This document shows positions 1-3,795 of a stretch of 7,263 nucleotides of DNA, piece after piece. The first letter of the stretch is position 1. Each line of letters starts with the position of its first letter. The stretch is from Candidatus Sungbacteria bacterium RIFCSPLOWO2_01_FULL_47_10 (GTDB lineage Bacteria; Patescibacteriota; Minisyncoccia; Sungbacterales; GWA2-42-14). The translations under genes and the position numbers were made by a program. The notes under the pieces are model-generated. The model made no database searches. It was given only the letters and a program-made list of their open reading frames with translations, and was not told where the DNA came from. The DNA lies in the NCBI GenBank assembly GCA_001820675.1, contig MHQO01000013.1, positions 1-7,263 on the forward strand, given 5' to 3'.

Positions 1-103
1 GTCAAAGGTTGCTTGCCACCTCACCGGAGCTTATCGCAGGCACGCAACGTCCTTCATCGCCTCGATATCCCTAGGCATCCACCATACGCCCTTAATTTTT
101 ACC
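1..103 (-). rRNA. 23S ribosomal RNA, 5' end (partial)
   Basis: Read on the minus strand, this stretch has the conserved start of bacterial large-subunit rRNA: GGTGGATGCC, then ATCGAGGCGATGAAGGACG, then CTGCGATAAGC and GGTGAGGTG. Placing GGTGGATGCC at E. coli position 23 puts the mature 5' end near base 103, where GGTAAAAATTAAGG resembles the E. coli GGTTAAGCGAC start. The rest of the gene runs off the left edge. No 16S gene, tRNA or 16S-23S spacer layout lies upstream within the window; a DNA glycosylase gene comes next instead. The 23S gene is therefore not directly linked to a 16S gene here. Identity is very secure; the exact 5' end is uncertain by a few bases. Confidence 0.96.
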
Positions 104-129
104 TGCTCTATACTAAGTTTTTGCATTTT

Positions 130-227
130 GTAGAAGCAATGTTAAACGCAAACGATTACGCAACGATAAACGCAAATTTTTGCGTCTTTATTTTGCGTAA
201 CAAAATTGCGTCCTTTATTGCTTCTAC
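130..227 (-). repeat. 98-base nested hairpin just upstream of 23S
   Basis: The outer arms GTAGAAGCAAT (130-140) and ATTGCTTCTAC (217-227) pair perfectly over 11 bp. Inside them ACGCAA at 146-151 pairs with TTGCGT at 206-211, ACGCAA at 158-163 pairs with TTGCGT at 193-198, and ACGCAAA at 170-176 pairs with TTTGCGT at 179-185. Four stems are thus stacked on one axis with small internal loops. The base of the stalk is about 27 bases from the mature 23S 5' end, a natural place for an RNase III-type processing substrate. That function is inference; the pairing is directly visible. Confidence 0.75.
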
Positions 228-260
228 TTCTTTGTCAAAGATGCTTTCCGTTCCTTTCGC

Positions 261-333
261 AACCGACCACCAACCACCCGCAACAAACAACATAAAACAT
301 TCATTGTCGATTGCGGGTTGTGGGTTGTGGGTT
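261..333 (-). repeat. Imperfect hairpin in the 23S leader
   Basis: The arms 261-283 and 311-333 pair over 23 positions with four mismatches. The core is a perfect 8-bp ACCCGCAA/TTGCGGGT (276-283 with 311-318). The 311-333 arm also carries a short internal repeat of GGGTTGT units. With the neighbouring nested hairpin it makes the leader strongly structured. It may be a processing or antitermination element; no known motif is recognised. Confidence 0.55.
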
Positions 334-360
334 AAAAGAAAATCCGCTTCAGTGAAGCGG
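334..360 (-). terminator. Intrinsic-terminator-like hairpin upstream of 23S
   Basis: Read on the minus strand, CCGCTTC-act-GAAGCGG forms a perfect 7-bp GC-rich stem with a 3-base loop, followed immediately by ATTTTCTTTT. This is a standard rho-independent terminator layout. It lies about 50 bases after the stop of the 38-aa ORF and about 230 bases before 23S. It could end a ~200-nt transcript from the promoter at 539-566, or act as an attenuator that rRNA transcription must read through. Confidence 0.65.
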
Positions 361-410
361 CCTTACTCATCAACTGTGGCTCAAAAACCACGGATGTGTA
401 TCTTTACGGA

Positions 411-527
411 TCAATCATCGTCGTCATCTCCCCCTCCGGGGCATCGTAAAATAATCGGACTATTTGATGACGGAAAAAACCCGCAAAAAGCCGCTTGTTT
501 AGTGATATTTTTTACATTCGTACCCAT
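411..527 (-). CDS. Candidate 38-aa small protein or leader peptide upstream of 23S rRNA
   Basis: ATG at 527-525 opens 38 codons ending in TGA at 413-411. The peptide starts MGTNVKNITKQAAFCG, continues through FFPSSNSPIILRCP, and ends in three glycines and five aspartates. It has two cysteines, no signal peptide and no recognised domain. A strong sigma70-type promoter (TTGACT-16-TATAAT) predicts a transcription start near base 532, leaving only about 5 bases before the ATG, so the mRNA would be nearly leaderless. The GAGG ahead of the ATG (535-538) falls between the -10 and the predicted start, so it may not be in the RNA. The acidic tail is encoded by a purine-rich run that also forms a CCCC-GGA-GGGG hairpin. 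A terminator-like hairpin follows at 334-360. It could be a genuine small protein, a translated rRNA leader, or an accidental frame within a structured RNA. I do not recognise the family. Confidence 0.5.
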   Translation of the reverse strand: MGTNVKNITKQAAFCGFFPSSNSPIILRCPGGGDDDDD

Positions 528-538
528 ATTGTATCCTC

Positions 539-566
539 ATTATAATTGCACCGAAAAAAAAGTCAA
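539..566 (-). promoter_or_regulatory. Strong sigma70-type promoter driving the small ORF / 23S leader
   Basis: On the minus strand TTGACT (561-566) is separated by 16 bases, including an eight-T run, from a consensus TATAAT (539-544). Predicted transcription start is near base 532. It lies in the 25-50 bases after the glycosylase stop codon and is the best promoter between that gene and 23S. Confidence 0.8.
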
Positions 567-591
567 GCCTTGGGAATAATCTGTGGATATA

Positions 592-1143
592 CTATATGTA
601 ATACCGCAACAGCCTGTTTTTCCATTTGCCCGCGTATTCAACACCGATTCTTTTCCCCCGCTTGATCATGCGGGGAGTTATTTTTATTTTTCTATCTTCG
701 ATCCATAAACCCGTTTTTCTTGAAGCTGTTTTTTCATTAAACCACTTATCAATTTTAAAATATTTGCAAACCCTGCCGGGGCCGCATATATACCGGGAAG
801 TCCGACCTCCCAAGGAAGTCTGACTTCCAAAAATTTCAACCGACCGAATAAGCACCGCGGCCGGATAGTTTTCTTTTTCCGTTACGATATTCAAACAATA
901 GTACATCCCATAAATAAGATATACGTACCAATATCCTGATTTTCCAAACATAACTCTTGTCCGTTCCGTTCTCCCTCTGGATGCGTGCGATGCTTTATCG
1001 TGCGGCCCGTCATATGCTTCGACTTCGATTATCATGCCTGCAATCTTTCTCCTCCCTATTTTCCGGACCAAAAATTTACCCAAAAGGCCTCTTGCCACTG
1101 TCAGCGTCGGGCGGTTAAAAAATTTTGATGAAACAACCATCAT
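592..1143 (-). CDS. 3-methyladenine DNA glycosylase (AAG/MPG family)
   Basis: A base-excision repair enzyme that cleaves the N-glycosidic bond of alkylated or deaminated purines such as 3-methyladenine and hypoxanthine, leaving an abasic site; it acts on cytoplasmic DNA. The 183 residues match the normal bacterial length. Compared with human AAG, the active-site set is intact: VEAY (residues 41-44) gives catalytic Glu42 (human Glu125) and Tyr44 (Tyr127); His53 in DKASH matches His136; Tyr75 in YVYLIYGM matches Tyr159; Asn85 in CLNI matches Asn169. GRTERTRVMF (57-66) and CGPGRVCK (120-127) are further family signatures. Two adjacent ATGs (1143 and 1140) can start it; no Shine-Dalgarno is visible, and an extended -10 lies only 9 bases upstream, so the mRNA is probably leaderless or nearly so. 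No terminator separates it from the 23S promoter downstream. Function is secure. Confidence 0.95.
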   Translation of the reverse strand: MMVVSSKFFNRPTLTVARGLLGKFLVRKIGRRKIAGMIIEVEAYDGPHDKASHASRGRTERTRVMFGKSGYWYVYLIYGMYYCLNIVTEKENYPAAVLIRSVEIFGSQTSLGGRTSRYICGPGRVCKYFKIDKWFNEKTASRKTGLWIEDRKIKITPRMIKRGKRIGVEYAGKWKNRLLRYYI

Positions 1144-1152
1144 GATAACACC

Positions 1153-1161
1153 AATATACCA
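1153..1161 (-). promoter_or_regulatory. Extended -10 promoter of the DNA glycosylase gene
   Basis: On the minus strand TGGTATATT gives a TG-N extended -10 with 5/6 match to TATAAT. There is no good -35; the region where one would lie is the right part of the hairpin at 1178-1205. The predicted start is near 1146, three bases before the ATG. Confidence 0.5.
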
Positions 1162-1177
1162 TACAACGCATTACCAT

Positions 1178-1205
1178 AAACGCTCCGATATGTATCGGAG
1201 CGTTT
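1178..1205 (-). terminator. 13-bp perfect hairpin after the protease gene
   Basis: AAACGCTCCGATA (1178-1190) and TATCGGAGCGTTT (1193-1205) pair perfectly over 13 bp with a TG loop. It begins about 28 bases after the protease stop codon. Because the arms end in AAA/TTT it could act on either strand, but the U-tract is only three bases long, so it may serve for 3'-end protection as much as for termination. Confidence 0.55.
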
Positions 1206-1233
1206 GCGTTATCCCATAGTCAGTAATTGACTT

Positions 1234-2547
1234 TTATGGATTCGCCTGGTTGCCGGTTACCGACTCTTCCGCGTCGACAAGGCCATAGCCGTAAAAAACA
1301 TCTCGTCCCAAAACCCCAAGATCATCCGACGCCGCCGCAAGTACCGCTCTCACCTCTGTGGGATCCCATCCTCCGTCGCCATTCGCATCATATGCCGCCA
1401 GGATGGGAGTCGCGAGTACCAGCGCCGCAACACCCGCGACATGCGGGGAAGCCATAGAAGTTCCGCTGATCGTATTGTAGCCGCCGTCATTCCATGTTGA
1501 ACGAATATCAACGCCGGGAGCCGCAAGTTCAACTTCTCCGCCATCCGAACTCCAATACGGCACTGCGTCGTCTGATGCGGTCGCCGCGACTGCAATGACC
1601 GATTCGTATTTGGCGGGGTATGTTACATTATTGGTCGATCCGTCACCATCTCCCGAATTTCCCGCGGCCGCAACAACGACAACACCGGCCGCATATGCGG
1701 CGTCAACCGCGTCATGCATTGTCTGCATATCGCTTGCCGTTCCCAAACTCATATTGATAACTTGCATGTCGTTCGTCACAGCCCAATCAATTCCCTCGAC
1801 CACATCGCTTAAATATCCCGATCCGTTGCGATCAAGAACTTTAACCGCATACAGATCGGCTTCGGGCGCTACACCGACAACGCCGATTGAATTATCCCTT
1901 GCCGAGATAATTCCGGCAACATGCGTGCCATGGCCATTATCGTCATCCCACGCGCTTGGGTCAGTTGGTTTTGGATTCCATGGCGAGCCACCCTTTGAAA
2001 CAAAATTTATGCCGCCCTTGAGATTTGCGGTTAAATCCGCATGGTCTTTATCGATACCGGTATCAATAACCGCAATTCGTATTCCAGTACCCCTGCTTGA
2101 AGGAGATGAAGATGACGCCGCCCATGCAATTTCCGAATCGATGCGGTCAACCCCCCATTCGAGCGTCTGCGGAGGGGGCGGCGGTTCAGTTCCTCCCCCG
2201 TTCTTGCAATCGGGCCATGGCGTGCATCCCGAAGGCGGTTTTAAGGCAAAAATGCGGATATCCGATTCTACTCTTTTTACGCCGGAAAGCGCACCTATAT
2301 CAGATACGGCCGCCTCCGTCGGCAAAAGAACCACAACCCCGTTCGTCAAGGGCAGTTCCTTTACCACCCGACCACCCTTCTCCACGAGAGATTGATATGC
2401 CGCTTCGTTAACAGGAGTATCGAATGTGACAATCACACGCCGAGGGTTTCCCGCGGCGTTTGTTTGCATAATTGTCGTTCCCAAAAATGCAAAAACTGCC
2501 GCAAAAAGCGTGAAAACCACAATACCAAACAAGAAATTCTTTTTCAT
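1234..2547 (-). CDS. Secreted subtilisin-like serine protease (peptidase S8) with I9 propeptide
   Basis: A 437-residue exported endopeptidase. From the N terminus: a signal peptide (MKKNF, hydrophobic core to about 25, likely cleavage near NAAG at 30-33); an inhibitor I9 propeptide (about 36-103) that would chaperone folding and be removed; a linker with C-x5-C (Cys108, Cys114) and a five-proline run; then the catalytic domain (about 130-430). The triad is complete: Asp162 in AVIDTGID, His206 in NGHGTHVAG, Ser364 in SGTSMASPH, with oxyanion Asn297 in AAGNSG. After the Ser helix an insert (387-398) reads DANGDGGWDPTE, a 12-residue EF-hand-like calcium loop (D1, N3, D5, G6, D9, E12). There is no C-terminal sorting or repeat domain. 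A GTG at 2622 would extend the frame by 25 residues, but the ATG at 2547 begins the signal peptide and is preferred. The expected role is degradation of external protein or processing of envelope proteins. Family certain; substrate unknown. Confidence 0.95.
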   Translation of the reverse strand: MKKNFLFGIVVFTLFAAVFAFLGTTIMQTNAAGNPRRVIVTFDTPVNEAAYQSLVEKGGRVVKELPLTNGVVVLLPTEAAVSDIGALSGVKRVESDIRIFALKPPSGCTPWPDCKNGGGTEPPPPPQTLEWGVDRIDSEIAWAASSSSPSSRGTGIRIAVIDTGIDKDHADLTANLKGGINFVSKGGSPWNPKPTDPSAWDDDNGHGTHVAGIISARDNSIGVVGVAPEADLYAVKVLDRNGSGYLSDVVEGIDWAVTNDMQVINMSLGTASDMQTMHDAVDAAYAAGVVVVAAAGNSGDGDGSTNNVTYPAKYESVIAVAATASDDAVPYWSSDGGEVELAAPGVDIRSTWNDGGYNTISGTSMASPHVAGVAALVLATPILAAYDANGDGGWDPTEVRAVLAAASDDLGVLGRDVFYGYGLVDAEESVTGNQANP

Positions 2548-2642
2548 GGCATTCCCGAAGCTCCGCTTAAATTTTTCCCTGCTGTAAAAAATATTTTTTC
2601 CTTGAAAAAGCACAGGGAACACTCAAGCCGGAGCCCTTATTA

Positions 2643-2648
2643 ATTATA
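2643..2648 (-). promoter_or_regulatory. Alternative -10 (TATAAT) upstream of the protease gene
   Basis: A perfect TATAAT on the minus strand, but the -35 region 16-18 bases upstream is A-rich with no TTGACA-like hexamer. It is an alternative to the better-spaced promoter at 2684-2712. Confidence 0.3.
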
Positions 2649-2683
2649 TGTTATAAATTTACTGATTTTTCACCGTGACTTTT

Positions 2684-2712
2684 AATGTAACTCAAAAGAT
2701 AAGGCATGTCAA
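2684..2712 (-). promoter_or_regulatory. Candidate protease promoter
   Basis: On the minus strand a perfect TTGACA (2707-2712) is 17 bases from TACATT (2684-2689, 4/6 match). Predicted start is near 2677, giving an untranslated leader of about 130 bases. A perfect 12-bp tandem repeat sits immediately upstream of the -35, in the usual place for an activator site. Confidence 0.5.
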
Positions 2713-2715
2713 ACG

Positions 2716-2739
2716 TATGTATTTACATATGTATTTACA
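2716..2739 (-). repeat. Perfect tandem 12-bp repeat upstream of the protease promoter
   Basis: Two head-to-tail copies of TATGTATTTACA (2716-2727 and 2728-2739); on the minus strand each reads TGTAAATACATA. The junction also forms the palindrome TACATATGTA. The repeats end 3 bases upstream of the TTGACA -35, so they are a candidate binding site for a transcription factor. No regulator is identified in the window. Confidence 0.6.
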
Positions 2740-2901
2740 ATTCCAAGGCGCATAAACCGCTACTCTCACCCCCCATCGCACGCTCACCGCCTTTTCCACA
2801 CCACCCCTTCATCATAAGCATACTCGATTTACGATTACTGTTCTATCCTATCCTTTCACTCCATATGGAAACCCCGTTTCCAGGTGAAGTGGGGGCTCAA
2901 T
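2740..2901. other. Non-coding C-rich spacer
   Basis: No credible gene is seen. The plus strand is C-rich between about 2765 and 2810 (several CCCC runs). A perfect 7-bp hairpin TGGAAAC-ccc-GTTTCCA sits at 2866-2882, between the SHOCT gene terminator and the upstream end of the protease regulatory region. No T-tract follows it, so I do not call it a terminator. Confidence 0.4.
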
Positions 2902-2926
2902 CAAAAAAGCCGGGGCACCGGCCTTT
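2902..2926 (-). terminator. Intrinsic terminator after the SHOCT gene
   Basis: On the minus strand AAAAG precedes GCCGG-tgcc-CCGGC, which is followed by TTTTTTGATT. The stem is 2909-2913 with 2918-2922 and can be extended by A-T pairs around a one-base bulge. It starts within 10 bases of the SHOCT gene stop. The flanking runs make it potentially bidirectional. Confidence 0.8.
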
Positions 2927-2930
2927 TGCT

Positions 2931-3176
2931 TCATATTATGTCTTTCTTTTTCTCTTCGAACTCCTGTTTATTGATCTCGCCCCGCGCATACCGCTCCTTC
3001 AGAATATCGAGGGCTGTTTTATTTTGAGCGGATCTATCTAGTCCACCGGCATCAGTGCCTCGGGACTGATTCATCATCCATCGAATCAAGGCCGCAATAC
3101 CTGCGATAATAAGCGCCCACCACAACAGCATGAATATCCAGCCGGAAAAACCGAATCCATATTCATAGTTCATCAT
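2931..3176 (-). CDS. Small membrane protein with C-terminal SHOCT domain
   Basis: An 81-residue protein: a short aromatic N terminus (MMNYEYGFGFSGW), one transmembrane helix (about 11-32, rich in W, L, I), a polar linker (36-53), then a SHOCT (short C-terminal) domain (55-80) with ALDILKERYARGEI followed by FEEKKKDI. SHOCT modules are common at the ends of small bacterial membrane proteins and are thought to aid oligomerisation or protein contact; the biochemical role is unknown. This 'one TM plus SHOCT' form is often seen near copper or heavy-metal efflux genes, which fits the copA context here. Two adjacent ATGs can start it and no Shine-Dalgarno is visible in the A/T-rich leader. A strong terminator follows. 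Confidence 0.85.
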   Translation of the reverse strand: MMNYEYGFGFSGWIFMLLWWALIIAGIAALIRWMMNQSRGTDAGGLDRSAQNKTALDILKERYARGEINKQEFEEKKKDII

Positions 3177-3199
3177 AAAAGTTTTTAAAAGTTAATAGC

Positions 3200-3227
3200 A
3201 TTATGAATGAAAATTGGGGTCGACCAA
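3200..3227 (-). promoter_or_regulatory. Weak candidate promoter of the SHOCT gene
   Basis: On the minus strand CATAAT (3200-3205, 5/6) lies 16 bases after TTGGTC (3222-3227, only 3/6). The -35 would be the loop of the terminator of the preceding gene. Speculative; the gene could instead be expressed by readthrough. Confidence 0.3.
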
Positions 3228-3233
3228 GACCCC
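3212..3233 (-). terminator. Terminator after the lipoprotein gene
   Basis: GGGGTC (3216-3221) and GACCCC (3228-3233) pair perfectly over 6 bp with a 6-base loop; on the minus strand AATTTTCATT follows. It lies about 55 bases past the stop codon at 3288. The T-run is short, so it is probably a leaky terminator that allows some expression of the SHOCT gene. Confidence 0.55.
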
Positions 3234-3287
3234 GACGAAAAGAAACGACCAGCCCCGAATATATCACGGAACTATCTTTTCGTTGAT

Positions 3288-3728
3288 TTATTTATGACTT
3301 GAAGGCCCGTAGCGTTCGGTTGTCGCACGCATCAGCCGAAACATCGGTTCGTTCGCCTCCTGAATAAGCGCCATAAGTTTTTTGATTTCGGAATGTCCTT
3401 CGGTCGTGTCATCCTTGAACATGCGGAGCAATTTTTCGTCCTGTTCTACAACGAGCGCAAGCTTCCGCTCAAACTCGCGAACATCTTTTCCTAAAACCGG
3501 ATCGTTTTCGTATCGCCCCTTGAATCGATCCAGCCACGTTTTCATATATCTGATGGTATATTCTTTTGTTCCCCTGATTACGGCTTCAGCCCGGATCACA
3601 TCCGGACTTCTGTTATCCCAAACGCTTTTATGCCCCGATTCTGACTGAACGCCGGCCGCAACGGGAGACTCGGCGCTTCCGCACGCGCTAAAAAACAAGA
3701 GACCGCATACAATACCTGTTCTTGTCAT
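3288..3728 (-). CDS. Probable small lipoprotein of the copper island, function unknown
   Basis: A 146-residue protein. The ATG at 3728 is chosen because AAGAGG lies 5 bases ahead of it (3734-3739); the longer frame would need a TTG at 3752 and would bury the signal sequence. The N terminus MTRTGIVCGLLFFSAC is a short lipoprotein signal with Cys16 as the likely lipidated residue; Phe at -3 departs from the usual Leu, so anchoring is probable, not certain. A low-complexity linker follows (about 17-45). The rest (about 45-140) is highly charged and predicted to be mostly alpha-helical, with scattered Met and His (several Met in RMFKDD, LMALIQEANEPMFRLMRATTER), compatible with but not proof of metal contact. 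It has its own promoter at 3767-3795, in the copA 3' end. No family is recognised; involvement in copper tolerance is inferred from position only. Confidence 0.8.
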   Translation of the reverse strand: MTRTGIVCGLLFFSACGSAESPVAAGVQSESGHKSVWDNRSPDVIRAEAVIRGTKEYTIRYMKTWLDRFKGRYENDPVLGKDVREFERKLALVVEQDEKLLRMFKDDTTEGHSEIKKLMALIQEANEPMFRLMRATTERYGPSSHK

Positions 3729-3733
3729 TTCTG

Positions 3734-3739
3734 CCTCTT
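3734..3739 (-). promoter_or_regulatory. Ribosome binding site that sets the lipoprotein start
   Basis: AAGAGG on the minus strand, 5 bases before the ATG at 3728. It is one of only two clear Shine-Dalgarno sequences in the window and decides against the upstream TTG. Confidence 0.7.
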
Positions 3740-3766
3740 GCACTCGATCCAAAAAGTTCTGTTGTC

Positions 3767-3795
3767 AGTATGGCGCGTAATTTTTCACATGTCAA
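3767..3795 (-). promoter_or_regulatory. Promoter of the lipoprotein gene, inside the copA 3' end
   Basis: On the minus strand a perfect TTGACA (3790-3795) is followed after 17 bases by CATACT (3767-3772, 4/6). The -35 is formed by the last Val-Asp-Met codons of copA. Predicted start is near 3760, giving a leader of about 32 bases that contains the ribosome binding site. Confidence 0.6.

Larger units (their letters stand above)
104..333 (-). other. Structured leader upstream of 23S rRNA
   Basis: No convincing gene or second promoter is visible between the hairpin-terminator at 334-360 and the 23S gene. The stretch is dominated by two long imperfect inverted repeats (130-227 and 261-333), listed separately. 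A TTGACA hexamer on the minus strand (233-238) has no acceptable -10 at 15-19 bases, so I do not call it a promoter. The likely role is a pre-rRNA leader carrying processing or antitermination structure; this is inference from position and folding potential. Confidence 0.6.

Noticed and set aside
130..227. CRISPR-like repeats (ACGCAA units)
   Set aside because: The units are 6-7 bases, irregularly spaced and arranged as inverted pairs, so they form one hairpin and not a repeat-spacer array.
233..238. TTGACA on the minus strand as a second 23S promoter
   Set aside because: No -10-like hexamer occurs 15-19 bases downstream; the region is the outer arm of the nested hairpin.
361..530. A tRNA or known small RNA (6S, SRP RNA, tmRNA) in the region before 23S
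   Set aside because: No T-arm motif, cloverleaf, SRP helix-8 signature or tmRNA tag-like pattern could be found; only short local hairpins.
13..579. 188-codon plus-strand open frame
   Set aside because: It runs antisense through the 23S 5' end, the hairpin leader and the promoter; composition is non-protein-like and it contradicts the rRNA call.
1595..2395. 266-codon plus-strand open frame
   Set aside because: Antisense shadow of the subtilisin gene, which has all catalytic motifs; the translation is low-complexity Ser/Thr/Pro with no domain.
2548..2622. Longer protease start at GTG 2622
   Set aside because: It would place 25 polar residues before a clear MKKNF signal peptide; no ribosome site supports it.
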